From: Gammaproteobacteria bacterium Ga0074134
Lineage (GTDB): Bacteria; Pseudomonadota; Gammaproteobacteria; Ga0077554; Ga007554
NCBI GenBank assembly: GCA_001464965.1
Contig: LNEJ01000004.1
Location: 44,986 to 108,985 of the forward strand
DNA: 64,000 bases
Reading direction: 5' to 3'
Shown: piece after piece, positions 42,565-52,251 of the stretch
Numbering within the stretch: the stretch's first letter is position 1
Layout: the number at the start of each line of letters is the position of its first letter
Made by a program: the position numbers and the translations under genes
The notes under the pieces: model-generated
What the model was told of the DNA's origin: nothing
Database searches by the model: none
What the model saw: the letters and a program-made list of their open reading frames with translations, nothing else

Positions 42565-43475
42565 ACTACGCCATCGTCGGGCTATTTGTACTGGCGCTGA
42601 TGACCACATTGGCCGCTGGCGTGCTTTGGTTTTCCTCTGGCAAGCAGTATGGCAAGACCTATGACCTCTACGTAACATACATGACCGAATCCGTTTCCGG
42701 CCTGAGCCTCAATGCGCCAGTGAAGTACCGGGGCGTTGAGGTTGGTGTGGTACGGAAAATATCCCTTGACGTGGCAAACCCGGAGCAAGTGCGCCTGGAT
42801 CTGGCTATCGAACGGGGCACACCCATCAAGACAGATGTCAGGGCCATGTTGAGGCTCCAAGGCTTAACCGGAATCGCCTATGTGGAGCTGGAAGGCGGAA
42901 GCCGCGAGGCTCAGCCACTCACGCCAACAATAAATGGCGAGCCACCGGTGATTCAGAGCGGGAAATCCTTGCTGGCACGCCTGGATACTGGAGTAAGCAC
43001 TCTGCTGACCAATCTCAACCGGACATCGGAGAATCTCAATAGGCTCCTGGATGATAAAAATCAGCGTATGCTGAGCCAGACGCTCACGGATCTTGCTGCT
43101 TTATCCCGCCAGCTTGCCTCACGGCGAGAGACGCTCAACGCCATGCTGACCAATGCGGGGCGTGCCGCAGAGAACAGCGCCCGTGCAAGTTCAGAGTTGA
43201 CGGATTTGATCGGACGGATGAGCCGGAGCGCCGACGCCATGGAAAAAATGGCGGCAGAGGTAGGTCGTGCGGGTATTGGCACTCGCCAGGCTGCAGAGAG
43301 CATGGGAAGTGACATGCATCGGTTTACAGGGGCAGCGTTGCCCGAGCTGCAAAGGTTGCTCACGGATATGCAGGGGCTAACTGCCTCTGCCCGGCGGGTA
43401 ATAGACGAATTGGAGCGGAACCCCGAGATGCTGGTGAGGGGGAAAGATCTTCAGCCGCCAGGGCCTGGGGAATAA
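42549..43475 (+). CDS. MlaD-type MCE domain protein
   Basis: A 308-residue inner membrane-anchored periplasmic protein. One N-terminal transmembrane helix (about residues 7-27) precedes the MCE domain (SVSGLSLNAPVKYRGVEVGVV, about residues 47-67) that forms the hexameric lipid ring. The helical C-terminal half is coiled-coil-like. It overlaps the ATPase gene. Confidence 0.92.
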   Translation: METKVNYAIVGLFVLALMTTLAAGVLWFSSGKQYGKTYDLYVTYMTESVSGLSLNAPVKYRGVEVGVVRKISLDVANPEQVRLDLAIERGTPIKTDVRAMLRLQGLTGIAYVELEGGSREAQPLTPTINGEPPVIQSGKSLLARLDTGVSTLLTNLNRTSENLNRLLDDKNQRMLSQTLTDLAALSRQLASRRETLNAMLTNAGRAAENSARASSELTDLIGRMSRSADAMEKMAAEVGRAGIGTRQAAESMGSDMHRFTGAALPELQRLLTDMQGLTASARRVIDELERNPEMLVRGKDLQPPGPGE

Positions 43476-43492
43476 AAAGAAGAGAAACCATC

Positions 43493-44164
43493 ATGCATAA
43501 GCACAGCCTTGACTTGCTTCACGCACGGATCGCCGGACGCCTTCTTCTCACATCATGCCTTGCCTTGCTCGTGGCATGCACCTCGCTGCAACCGGTGAAG
43601 CCGCAGCCGATCGCTACGTTTTCGCTTGATCCCGATCTGTCACTGGTAAGCGTTGCAAGGTCTGATGCCTTCACGATAGCAGTCAGCGTGCCGCGCGCCA
43701 TGCCTGGCTTCGATACCTCGCGTATGGCATACGTAAACAAGCCGCTGGAGTTATCCTATTTTTCAAGAAACCAATGGGTGGATGCCCCTGCACGTATGAT
43801 TGCACCTCATTTGGTCAGGGCGCTAGAGCGCAGTGGCCATTTCCTTGCGGTGGTGGAGTCGCCGAATTCTACCGTGGCGGACTTGAGGCTGGACAGCGAG
43901 CTGATTCGCCTGCAGCAGGATTTCACCACGAACCCCAGCAAAGTACGTCTCACGCTGCGTGCACAGGTAGTTGATGTTGCGGCGGGAAAGGTGCTTGGTA
44001 CCCGTGAATTTGACGCAACCGAAGAGGCCCTCAGTGATGATCCCTATGGCGGCGTAATTGCGGCCAACAAAGCCCTCGCGCGGGTACTTGCCCCACTGGC
44101 CGAGTTTTGCGGTAATGTCTCGACTGAAAAGAGCAAGAATACAAGCTCTGCTCAGCGCCACTAG
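43493..44164 (+). CDS. ABC-type transport auxiliary lipoprotein (PqiC-like)
   Basis: A 223-residue outer-membrane lipoprotein candidate with a signal peptide and a lipobox Leu-Leu-Val-Ala-Cys (Cys at about residue 29). The remainder resembles the ABC_trans_aux family (PF03886), which accompanies MCE transporters such as PqiABC. It probably links the MCE ring to the outer membrane. A substrate-binding MlaC gene is absent. Confidence 0.85.
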   Translation: MHKHSLDLLHARIAGRLLLTSCLALLVACTSLQPVKPQPIATFSLDPDLSLVSVARSDAFTIAVSVPRAMPGFDTSRMAYVNKPLELSYFSRNQWVDAPARMIAPHLVRALERSGHFLAVVESPNSTVADLRLDSELIRLQQDFTTNPSKVRLTLRAQVVDVAAGKVLGTREFDATEEALSDDPYGGVIAANKALARVLAPLAEFCGNVSTEKSKNTSSAQRH

Positions 44165-44186
44165 CGCTCAACAAGCAGGCAACACC

Positions 44187-46391
44187 ATGGTTAGCGTTAC
44201 CGACAGACATACTGGCACCTCCAGCAAGGAAGCCATAAACATTGATGATTGGCTTGCCTCACTCGCCGCTGGCTTGACGCCGCAAGAGATGGAGGTTGTC
44301 GAGCGCGCCTGCCGTCTGGCGCAGAGAGCCTATATCCCCTCGAGTGGGTCCTCTGTCCAGCATGCAGTCGCGGCGGCGAATATTCTCGCCGCCCTCAATC
44401 TGGACCACGAGACCATTGCCGCCACCCTCTTGCACGAGGTGGTGGAGGACACGGCCGTTTCCCTGGCGGAGGTCGAGGCACAGTTCGGTAAGACCATTGC
44501 CTCCCTCGTCGACGGCGTCACCAAGATGGACGCCATCCAGTCGTTCCAGCATTTGCCTGAGAGCCACAGAAAAGAGCGCCATCAGACCGAGGCGCTGCGC
44601 AAGATGCTTCTTGCCATGGTGGAGGATGTGCGGGTTGTCCTCATCAAGCTGGCGGCCCGTACCCATACCATGCGCACCCTGGGCGCCCTGCCCGAGGATC
44701 AGCGCCGAAGTATCGCCCGTGAGACCCTTGATGTTTATGCGCCCCTGGCCAATCGCTTGGGGATGTGGCAGATCAAGTGGGAGCTGGAGGATCTGGCCCT
44801 GCGCTATCTGGAGCCAGCCACCTATAAGAAGATGGCCATCATGGTCAGTGAGCGGCGTGTCGACCGCGAGCAGTATCTCACGCGCTTCGTGGCAACGCTG
44901 CAAATGGAATTGGCCAAAGCGGGTATCCAGGCGGAGATTAAGGGGCGGCCCAAGCATATCTATAGTATCTGGCGAAAGATGCAGCGTAAAAATCTGGATT
45001 ACAGCCAGATCTATGACGTGCGCGCGGTGCGCGTGCTGGTGAACACAATCCCCGAGTGTTACTCGGCCTTAGGCATCATCCATACCCTGTGGCAATACAT
45101 CCCCGGGCAGTTTGACGACTACATCGCGACGCCCAAGGAGAACAACTACCGTTCCATCCACACGGCCATTATTGGGCCTGAGGGGAAAACGGTGGAAGTG
45201 CAGATTCGAACCCATGACATGCATCAGCATGCTGAACTGGGGGTTGCGGCCCACTGGCGGTACAAAGAGGGGGCGGCGGCCGATGCCAGCTTCGACCGCA
45301 AAGTCAATCTGTTGCGGGAGTTGTTGGAGTGGAAGCGCGATATCGAGGAGGCTGGCGACGCCGGGGAACCTGTACGTGCCGACATCTTCGAGGATCGGGT
45401 GTATGTCTTTACCCCCAAGGGCAATATCGTGGATCTGCCCGCAGGCGCCACGCCTCTGGATTTTGCCTACCAGATCCATACCGACCTGGGCCACCGTTGC
45501 CGCGGTGCCAAGGTCAATGGCCAGATGGTGCCCTTCACCTACACACTTCAGTCAGGCGAGCAGGTGGAGATTCTCACCGTCAAACGCGGAGCCCCGAGCC
45601 GCGACTGGCTCAACGTGCATCTCGGCTACCTCAAGACGGCACGTGCGCGCAGCAAGGTCCAGCACTGGTTTCGCCAGCAGCATCATGAGGAGAACATCGA
45701 TACGGGCCGCGCCATTCTCGAGCGTGAGTTCCAGCGCCTGGGGCTGACGGGCATCAACCACGAAACCCTGGCGCAACGCCTGGGTTACCACAAGAGCGAT
45801 GATTTCCTGGCCGCTATTGGGCGCAACGATGTCAAGACCGGCCAGATCATACACGCCCTGGACGAGATCCTGCGCTCCAAAAAGGCGGAGGGGGAGATCA
45901 CGCTGCCCGTGCACGCCCCCAAGCCAAAACCTCAGGGCAGCGGCGATGTTCAGATTCTGGGGGTGGGAAACCTGCTGACGCAGATGGCCGGTTGCTGCAA
46001 TCCCGTACCCGGCGACCAGGTGGCCGGCTTCATCACCCGTGGCCGCGGCGTGAGCATCCATCGGCGCGATTGCCCCAACTTGCTGCGCTTGGCAAAGGTG
46101 TCACCACAGCGCATTGTCGATGTGGATTGGGGCCAGGCGACATCCGCCCGCTATGCTGTGAATCTGCACATTACGGCCTTCGACCGTCAGGGATTGTTGA
46201 GGGATATCACCGGGGTGTTGACCAACGAGGAAATCAACGTGATCGCGGTAAACACCCTCTCGGATAAAAAAAGCAACACCGCGCGAATGACGCTCACTGT
46301 AGAAATTTCCAACCTGGAGGCATTGAGCCGGGTACTGGCCAAGATTAGCCAGCTTCCCAATGTGAGCGAGGTATGGAGGCAGAGTAGCTGA
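44187..46391 (+). CDS. relA: RelA/SpoT-family (p)ppGpp synthetase
   Basis: A 734-residue RSH protein. The HD region keeps the first His but the HD pair reads His-Glu (about residues 82-83), suggesting weakened hydrolysis. The synthetase domain (about 250-370) has GRPKHIYSIWRKM and a Gln-Phe-Asp-Asp at the position of the RelA ExDD (SpoT RxKD) metal motif, so RelA-like. TGS, zinc-finger (CCNPVPGD with His-Arg-Arg-Asp-Cys) and ACT domains follow. The ATG at 44187 was chosen; the upstream frame overlaps the lipoprotein gene. Confidence 0.9.
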   Translation: MVSVTDRHTGTSSKEAINIDDWLASLAAGLTPQEMEVVERACRLAQRAYIPSSGSSVQHAVAAANILAALNLDHETIAATLLHEVVEDTAVSLAEVEAQFGKTIASLVDGVTKMDAIQSFQHLPESHRKERHQTEALRKMLLAMVEDVRVVLIKLAARTHTMRTLGALPEDQRRSIARETLDVYAPLANRLGMWQIKWELEDLALRYLEPATYKKMAIMVSERRVDREQYLTRFVATLQMELAKAGIQAEIKGRPKHIYSIWRKMQRKNLDYSQIYDVRAVRVLVNTIPECYSALGIIHTLWQYIPGQFDDYIATPKENNYRSIHTAIIGPEGKTVEVQIRTHDMHQHAELGVAAHWRYKEGAAADASFDRKVNLLRELLEWKRDIEEAGDAGEPVRADIFEDRVYVFTPKGNIVDLPAGATPLDFAYQIHTDLGHRCRGAKVNGQMVPFTYTLQSGEQVEILTVKRGAPSRDWLNVHLGYLKTARARSKVQHWFRQQHHEENIDTGRAILEREFQRLGLTGINHETLAQRLGYHKSDDFLAAIGRNDVKTGQIIHALDEILRSKKAEGEITLPVHAPKPKPQGSGDVQILGVGNLLTQMAGCCNPVPGDQVAGFITRGRGVSIHRRDCPNLLRLAKVSPQRIVDVDWGQATSARYAVNLHITAFDRQGLLRDITGVLTNEEINVIAVNTLSDKKSNTARMTLTVEISNLEALSRVLAKISQLPNVSEVWRQSS

Positions 46392-46420
46392 TGGCGCTGT
46401 CAAACGTGGATGCTCGCAGA

Positions 46421-47104
46421 TTAGGAATGCTGAGGCGCAGCATACCAAAGCACGGCGAAGTAATGGCATGTGGTGCCGGCCATAACAAACAGATGCCAGA
46501 TTAGGTGGCCATACCGTAGCCGCGAATCTGTTGCGAAGAAGGCTACACCGGCAGTGTAAGACAAGCCTCCTGCGAGCAACCAGAGCAAGCCTGCGGTTGG
46601 CACTCTGGCAAGCAACGGATCGACAGCGATCACGACTACCCATCCCATCAACAGATAAAGGCCAGTGGAAAATATCGGATGGGTGGCCTTATTGAATGCC
46701 TTCATCGTTACCCCGGCCACGGCAAGGCCCCAAACAACCCCGAACAGCGTCCAGCCCCATGTGCCGCGAAGCACCCCAAGCGTGAACGGCGTGTACGTGC
46801 CGGCGATAAGAAGAAAGATAGCGGAATGCTCAATAATCCGAAAAACCCCCTTGGCCTTACCCAGGGGGAGTGCGTGGTAGAGTGTGGAGGCAAGGTAAAG
46901 GAATATCATGGTCGCGCAGAAGACGCTCGTGCCGACAATGAACCCGTCGTCTCCGTGCCGTGCTGCATTCATGACAAGAAACGGGGTTCCGGCGATTGCG
47001 GCGACCAGCCCAATGCCGTGGCTAATGCTGTTCGCAATCTCTTCCGCGAGCGACTGCTCACGCTTGGGGCCTGCAAGAAATAGGCGCACGAAATTTCCTT
47101 TCAA
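46421..47104 (-). CDS. Hemolysin III family (PAQR-like) membrane protein
   Basis: A 227-residue protein with seven hydrophobic segments. The conserved SISHGIG near residue 27, a Ser-Thr-Leu-Tyr-His near residue 73 and the C-terminal HLIWHLFVMAGTTCHYFAV supply the zinc-ligand histidines of the PAQR/hemolysin III superfamily. Hydrolase activity on membrane lipids is suspected for the family, not proven here. It is convergent with relA. Confidence 0.88.
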   Translation of the reverse strand: MKGNFVRLFLAGPKREQSLAEEIANSISHGIGLVAAIAGTPFLVMNAARHGDDGFIVGTSVFCATMIFLYLASTLYHALPLGKAKGVFRIIEHSAIFLLIAGTYTPFTLGVLRGTWGWTLFGVVWGLAVAGVTMKAFNKATHPIFSTGLYLLMGWVVVIAVDPLLARVPTAGLLWLLAGGLSYTAGVAFFATDSRLRYGHLIWHLFVMAGTTCHYFAVLWYAAPQHS

Positions 47105-47266
47105 GGGTTAACATTTGCGTTAATCAGTCAACCAAAGCAGAGTAAAGCGACTTTTGCCGAGATTGACGATCATAGCCACTAGCCGTAGGCAAAGGCAATA
47201 TTGAGCCTCTTTTGATATGAAATGATCCTAAAGGGGTTGCGTATTTTCGGACGGGTGACCACAAGG

Positions 47267-47272
47267 TATAAT
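47267..47272 (+). promoter_or_regulatory. Candidate -10 box of htpG
   Basis: A perfect TATAAT at 47267-47272 lies about 100 bp before htpG, with a weak TTTTCG 17 bp upstream of it. No heat-shock sigma-32 site (CTTGAA then CCCCAT) is seen. Confidence 0.35.
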
Positions 47273-47286
47273 TTCTTTATCGATAG

Positions 47287-47331
47287 CCCCCTTGTCTGAT
47301 TTATGAAAAGGATCATAGGAGGGGGTTTTTT
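47287..47331 (+). terminator. Terminator-like hairpin in the htpG leader
   Basis: CCCCCTT (47287-47293) pairs with AGGGGG preceded by G (47319-47325) through a 25-base loop and is followed by six T residues (47326-47331). It sits between a TATAAT and the htpG start (47369). It may terminate readthrough or form a regulated leader; the stem spans the only AGGAGG-like segment apart from the true AAGGAG at 47351. Confidence 0.45.
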
Positions 47332-47368
47332 CTGTGAACAAACATCAACCAAGGAGCTGATGCACCCC

Positions 47369-49246
47369 ATGACAACAGAGACGCACAAGGAAACCCTGGG
47401 CTTTCAGGCCGAGATTCAGCAACTCTTGAAGCTGATGATCCATTCGTTGTACAGCAACAAAGAGATCTTCCTGCGCGAGCTGATTTCCAATGCCTCCGAT
47501 GCGGCCGATAAACTGCGCTTCGAGGCGCTGACGGATAACGGTCTCTACGAGGGAGATAGCGATCTCAAGATTAGCGTGTCCTTTGACAAGGAAAATCGCA
47601 CCGTCACGGTGACGGACAACGGCATCGGTATGAATCGCAGTGAAGTGATGGAGAACATCGGCACCATCGCCAAATCCGGCACACGGCAGTTTTTTGAATC
47701 TCTCACCGGTGATCAGGCCAAGGATGCACGGATGATTGGACAGTTCGGCGTCGGCTTCTATTCCGCTTTCATCGTCGCCGACAGGGTGACCCTCACCACG
47801 CGGCGCGCGGGACTGGGTGCGGAGCACGGTGTGCGCTGGGAGTCTGGCGGCGAGGGGACGTATACGCTCGAAACCGTCGACAAACCTATGCGCGGCACGG
47901 AAGTCGTGTTGCACTTGCGTAGTGACGAAGATGAATTTCTGGATGGCTACCGCTTGCGCCACATCATCCATAAATATTCTGATCACATCTCACTGCCCAT
48001 CGTGATGAAGGCGCAGGATAAAGATGAATACGAGGCCGTCAATCGGGCCTCAGCCCTGTGGGTGCGTCCAAAAAAAGAGATCAGCGATGAGGAGTACACT
48101 GAATTTTACAAGCATGTGTCGCATGATTTCGAGGAGCCGCTCGCGCATGTGCATAGCCGCGTCGAGGGTAATCAGTCCTATACCACGCTGTTTTATATTC
48201 CTAAGCGCGCCCCGTTCGACCTGTGGGATCGTGATGGCCGGCACGGAATAAAACTGTATGTGCGCCGCGTTTTCATTATGGATGACGCCGAGCAGCTGAT
48301 GCCCAATTATCTGCGTTTCGTGCGTGGCGTGGCGGATTCCGACGATCTGCCGCTCAATGTCTCCCGTGAAATTTTGCAACGCAATAAACAGATTGACACC
48401 ATCCGCGCTGCCTCGGTTAAAAAGGTGCTCGGCCTGCTGGAAGATCTCGCAAAAAACGATAAGGAAAAATACGCCACATTCTGGAAAGAGTTTGGCCGTG
48501 TACTCAAGGAAGGCCCGGCGGAAGATTATGCCAATCGTGAGCGCATCGCCAAACTTCTGCGCTTTGCTTCGACGCATAATGAAACGGATGCCCAGGATGT
48601 CGCGCTGGAAGATTATATTGCACGCATGAAAGAAGGGCAGAGCAAGATCTACTACATCACTGCCGACAGTTTCGCCGCTGCCAGACACAGCCCGCATCTG
48701 GAGATTTTTCGCAAGAAAGGCATTGAGGTGTTGCTGCTTTCGGATCGCGTCGATGAATGGCTGATGGGGCATTTCACCGAATTCGAGGGCAAATCCCTGC
48801 AATCCATTGCCAAGGGCGACCTGGGCCTTGATTCTCTTGAAGACCAGGAAGAAAAGAAGGAACTGGAAAAGGCCGCCGGTGAACTTAAAGACCTCACCGC
48901 AAAGATGAAAGACACGCTGGGAGAGAAGGTCAAGGTCGTGCGCGTTAGCCACAGGTTGACGCGTTCCCCATCATGTCTGGTGGTAGAGGAGCACGACATG
49001 GCGGTTAGCATGCAGAAGCTGCTCAAAGCGGCAGGGCATGCTGTGCCTGCTGTTGCGCCCAGCCTGGAAATCAATCCGCAGCATCCGCTGGTGATGAGGC
49101 TGAACAACGAATCGGATGCCCAGCGTTTTGCTGATTGGACACACATCCTATTCGACCAGGCCTTACTCAACGAAGGCGGCCAGCTTGATGACCCGTCCGC
49201 TTTTGTGCAACGGTTGAATGATCTGCTGGTAACGCTGGGCAAGTAA
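47369..49246 (+). CDS. htpG: Molecular chaperone HtpG (Hsp90)
   Basis: A 625-residue Hsp90 chaperone. The GHKL ATP site ([14 protein letters not shown] near residue 33, DNGIGM near 78, QFGVGFYS near 121) is intact, as are the middle and C-terminal dimerisation domains. [12 protein letters not shown] matches the usual N-terminus, so the ATG at 47369 was preferred to the in-frame ATG at 47360. An AAGGAG precedes at 47351-47356. hslR lies downstream. Confidence 0.96.
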   Translation: MTTETHKETLGFQAEIQQLLKLMIHSLYSNKEIFLRELISNASDAADKLRFEALTDNGLYEGDSDLKISVSFDKENRTVTVTDNGIGMNRSEVMENIGTIAKSGTRQFFESLTGDQAKDARMIGQFGVGFYSAFIVADRVTLTTRRAGLGAEHGVRWESGGEGTYTLETVDKPMRGTEVVLHLRSDEDEFLDGYRLRHIIHKYSDHISLPIVMKAQDKDEYEAVNRASALWVRPKKEISDEEYTEFYKHVSHDFEEPLAHVHSRVEGNQSYTTLFYIPKRAPFDLWDRDGRHGIKLYVRRVFIMDDAEQLMPNYLRFVRGVADSDDLPLNVSREILQRNKQIDTIRAASVKKVLGLLEDLAKNDKEKYATFWKEFGRVLKEGPAEDYANRERIAKLLRFASTHNETDAQDVALEDYIARMKEGQSKIYYITADSFAAARHSPHLEIFRKKGIEVLLLSDRVDEWLMGHFTEFEGKSLQSIAKGDLGLDSLEDQEEKKELEKAAGELKDLTAKMKDTLGEKVKVVRVSHRLTRSPSCLVVEEHDMAVSMQKLLKAAGHAVPAVAPSLEINPQHPLVMRLNNESDAQRFADWTHILFDQALLNEGGQLDDPSAFVQRLNDLLVTLGK

Positions 49247-49344
49247 TCCGCCCATGCTCTTGCCGGACTAACGCACCTATACCACAAGCTTTAAGCGCAG
49301 GAGCAGCAGACATAAAAAAACATGACACACAAACCCCGGAAGAT

Positions 49345-49719
49345 GTGCGTCTTGACAAGTGGCTATGGGCTGCGCGTTTTTTTAAAACCCGTGCATTGGC
49401 AACAAAAGCCGTGGAGGGTGGCAAAGTACATGTCAATGGCGCACGGGCAAAGCCCGCCAAGCCGGTTCGTGTGGGCGATGAAGTGCGTATCCACCGTGAA
49501 CAATATGAATATGTGATCAGCGTGCGTGGCACCGCCAGCCAGCGCCGCCCCGCGCCGGAGGCGGCGCTGCTGTATGAGGAGTCCGGGCAAAGCAAACAAG
49601 CGCGCGCTGAACTTGCACAGCAGTTGCGGATGGAAGCAGCAGGCAACCTGCACGTACAGAAACGTCCCAGCAAAAGAGATCGCCGTCACATCATTAAGTT
49701 CAAGCAAGAAAGCAGATAG
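49345..49719 (+). CDS. hslR: Ribosome-associated heat shock protein Hsp15
   Basis: A 124-residue S4-domain RNA-binding protein that frees nascent-chain-bound 50S subunits after heat shock. MRLDKWLWAARFFKTR is the S4 signature and RRPAPEAALLYEE is typical of HslR. The GTG at 49345 has no proper Shine-Dalgarno (GGAAG is only two bases away). Family members normally carry about eight extra residues before this point; one extra C in the C4 tract (49334-49337) would join an ATG at 49322 in frame. Confidence 0.85.
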   Translation: MRLDKWLWAARFFKTRALATKAVEGGKVHVNGARAKPAKPVRVGDEVRIHREQYEYVISVRGTASQRRPAPEAALLYEESGQSKQARAELAQQLRMEAAGNLHVQKRPSKRDRRHIIKFKQESR

Positions 49720-49823
49720 ATATACTAACTAATTGATATTAATTAATATTTAAAGTGTATTCCAGAGGGCGGAGCGGCATGTTATAGTCTAATTTGTATC
49801 CTTCCTTACTTGAAGAATAATTT

Positions 49824-50942
49824 ATGGATCTCACTTCTTTTCTCTCCGAAATGGTGCGCAGAAGCGCATCTGATCTGTTTATTACGGCAGGTGTTGCTCC
49901 CAGTTTCAAGATCAACGGCAAGGTTGTTCCCATCGCTCAGGGGCGATTCACTCAGGAAGAAGCGCGTGATGCAGTACACGGCATCATGAATTCCAAACAG
50001 CGCCAGGAATTTGAGGCGACCCAGGAATGCAATTTTGCCATCCACCGGCAAGATATCGGACGCTTCCGTGTCAATGTTTTCCAGCAACAAGGCCATGTGG
50101 GCATGGTGGTGCGCAGAATCGAAACCAAAATCCCCACGTTTGAGCAATTGAATTTGCCACCCTTGTTGAAGGACCTCGCATTGACCAAGCGTGGCCTGAT
50201 TATCGTCTCGGGGGCGACAGGATCAGGAAAGTCGACATCCTTGGCGGCGATGATCGGCTATCGCAACAAATACACCAACGGGCATATCGTCACCATCGAA
50301 GATCCGATTGAGTTTATTCATGCCCATGCGGGTTGCATCGTCACTCAACGTGAAGTGGGTATTGATACTCAATCTTTCGAGTCGGCATTAAAAAATACGT
50401 TGCGCCAGGCCCCTGATGTTATAACGATAGGCGAGATTCGCAGCCGCGAGGTAATGGAGCATGCTATCGCATTTGCCGAAACAGGCCATCTTTGCCTGGC
50501 AACGCTCCATGCCAATAATGCCAACCAGGTGCTCGATCGCATAGTCAATTTCTTTCCCAGGGATCGCCGTGACCAGCTGCTCATGGACCTGTCGTTGAAT
50601 CTCAGGGCAGTGTTGTCGCAACGCCTGATTCCCACGCCGGACGGTCATGGCCGCCGTGCGGCGGTTGAGGTGCTTATTAATACACCCTTGGTGGCCGACC
50701 TGATTCTTCGCGGGGAAAATCATTTACTGAAGGATTTGATGAAAAAATCCAGCCAGCATGGCATGAAAACCTTTGATCACGCTTTGTATGAGCTATACAG
50801 TCAAGGGGAAATTACTTATGAGGACGCCATCAGCCACGCCGATTCCGCGAATGAAGTGCGATTGATGGTGAAGCTCAGTGTCGGCGAGATTCCCGCCGCG
50901 AGAAATTTCACTCTTGAAAGTGCCGAGGATTTGAATTCCTGA
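49824..50942 (+). CDS. pilU: Type IV pilus retraction ATPase PilU
   Basis: A 372-residue hexameric secretion-type ATPase. Walker A GATGSGKST is at about residue 131, the Walker B Glu in EIRSRE and the His box in ETGHLCLATLHANNANQ near residue 221. The sequence fits PilU rather than PilT (EIRSREVMEHAIAFAETGHLCLATLH). pilT is not in the window, so PilU is detached from its usual partner here. It is convergent with the following minus-strand gene. Confidence 0.93.
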   Translation: MDLTSFLSEMVRRSASDLFITAGVAPSFKINGKVVPIAQGRFTQEEARDAVHGIMNSKQRQEFEATQECNFAIHRQDIGRFRVNVFQQQGHVGMVVRRIETKIPTFEQLNLPPLLKDLALTKRGLIIVSGATGSGKSTSLAAMIGYRNKYTNGHIVTIEDPIEFIHAHAGCIVTQREVGIDTQSFESALKNTLRQAPDVITIGEIRSREVMEHAIAFAETGHLCLATLHANNANQVLDRIVNFFPRDRRDQLLMDLSLNLRAVLSQRLIPTPDGHGRRAAVEVLINTPLVADLILRGENHLLKDLMKKSSQHGMKTFDHALYELYSQGEITYEDAISHADSANEVRLMVKLSVGEIPAARNFTLESAEDLNS

Positions 50943-50946
50943 GGCG

Positions 50947-51699
50947 TCAGGCTTCCTTGGGCGGGAAAAATTTCTGTTCATGAGATACTGCCTGATAGAA
51001 TACTTGATGATCCAATGCTAATCTTGCGCCAGCCTCCACTATTGATTTAGGCCCGCTTACAAATACCTCAACCCCATCACGCTGGCTGGCAGGCAGCGAT
51101 TCTAGCCAGGCGCATGCCAGATCAATAACATTGCCATCAAAGCAGCCTGGTGCCCCTTGGGTATTGGCAAGGCGGCTGGGAATGCCCCAGTCCTCCATGA
51201 GCGGCATTGCCGCGATGACGCCCGGAGGCATGCCGCGGATGATGAGACGCGAGGGGTGCGGGGTGAATGGGAACGGCCCATCGGAGCCCATCAAGAACAA
51301 TGGCTGGCTCGCCTTCTCATGCCGCAAGGTGCCGGCCAGGAATACCAGGGACGGGATACCCATTCCTTCCCCTATGAGTAATGCCTGTGGTTTATCTTTG
51401 CGGGAAATAAAGGCATTACCGAATGGGGCTGCCAGCTTGATGTGATTTTCAGGTTTTTGTTGCGATAGCAGGAGAGTATCCGGTTCGACAGCACGGTAGA
51501 GAAAATCCACCCAGCCCACGCTGGGATTCGTGCGCATGACCGGCAGCGAGCATTGGGTGGTATTATAATAAAGGGTGGCAAAATGGCCTGGTCGGGCGAG
51601 CGCGGCACATACTGGCGCTTGCAAGCGAAGCATATGGTAATGATTGGCGAGTTCTTGATGCGAGAGTACCGCCGCTGTTTCATAGTGATTGTCCAGCAT
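50947..51699 (-). CDS. Ferredoxin-reductase-like / PyrK-type flavoprotein
   Basis: A 250-residue two-domain protein resembling the FAD/NAD-binding electron-transfer subunit of dihydroorotate dehydrogenase (PyrK), with a barrel domain followed by an NAD-binding domain (LLIGEGMGIPSLVFLA near residue 107). The C-terminal 2Fe-2S cysteine cluster of PyrK is absent. No pyrD lies nearby, so the physiological partner is unknown. Its stop is four bases from the pilU stop. Confidence 0.6.
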   Translation of the reverse strand: MLDNHYETAAVLSHQELANHYHMLRLQAPVCAALARPGHFATLYYNTTQCSLPVMRTNPSVGWVDFLYRAVEPDTLLLSQQKPENHIKLAAPFGNAFISRKDKPQALLIGEGMGIPSLVFLAGTLRHEKASQPLFLMGSDGPFPFTPHPSRLIIRGMPPGVIAAMPLMEDWGIPSRLANTQGAPGCFDGNVIDLACAWLESLPASQRDGVEVFVSGPKSIVEAGARLALDHQVFYQAVSHEQKFFPPKEA

Positions 51700-51852
51700 G
51701 GTTGGTGGCAGACTCCGTGTGAACTTTCCGGTTTATTTATTGCCTTAAGAAAAGGCGGCGGGCCTTCATCCTCATGGCGAAAGAATGGATGATATGATTA
51801 CCATAAGGAAATAGGATTTTTACTTTTAAACTAAAAGAATTACAATGACATC

Positions 51853-52173
51853 ATGCTGTACTTTATAAAGAACATTTCCAAACCCGCAATTATGGTGCTT
51901 ACCTGCCTGACGCTGATCTTTTCGATCTATCAGAGCGTTGGGGATGCTTTTGCCGTTCCCACGGACAGCATTTTACAACAGGAGTATGATCCTTATACAG
52001 ATCCCGCGACCGCTCCGGGCGCGGATATTTCAGAACTTTCTGAAATGGATCCTGCGCTACCCTCATATCCTCAGCGAATACAAATCTCATACATCGCCAG
52101 TTGGTTGCCTTACCATGCCGTTTTTGACAGCATGATGCCTCTTCAGCTCACCAGACCTCCCACTCTCGCTTAA
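51853..52173 (+). CDS. Small exported protein upstream of czcCBA
   Basis: A 106-residue protein with a hydrophobic N-terminal segment and probable signal cleavage after Gly-Asp-Ala-Phe-Ala (about residue 35), then an acidic, proline-rich body with no obvious metal ligand cluster. Its family is not recognised. It precedes the 31-bp palindrome (52184-52214) and the czc operon, so a link to metal efflux is possible but unproven. Confidence 0.5.
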   Translation: MLYFIKNISKPAIMVLTCLTLIFSIYQSVGDAFAVPTDSILQQEYDPYTDPATAPGADISELSEMDPALPSYPQRIQISYIASWLPYHAVFDSMMPLQLTRPPTLA

Positions 52174-52183
52174 TTCCCCCCAA

Positions 52184-52214
52184 AAAACATTATGTGACAG
52201 TCATATAATGTTTT
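52184..52214. promoter_or_regulatory. 31-bp near-perfect palindrome: terminator or operator
   Basis: AAAACATTAT (52184-52193) and ATAATGTTTT (52205-52214) are 10-bp perfect inverted repeats, and the loop contains TGAC-A-GTCA, making an almost continuous 31-bp palindrome. The A/T flanks fit a bidirectional intrinsic terminator for the 106-residue gene. The symmetry and place before czcC also fit a repressor operator. Confidence 0.5.
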
Positions 52215-52251
52215 CATAATCTATTCTGTTTCATGGGGAATGTCTTTTTAC

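Noticed and set aside
48050..48952. 300-aa minus-strand ORF antisense to htpG
   Set aside because: Shadow of htpG coding sequence.
49322..49516. 64-aa plus-strand ORF starting at 49322 as an independent gene
   Set aside because: It runs out of frame through hslR; it is better explained as the displaced start of hslR.
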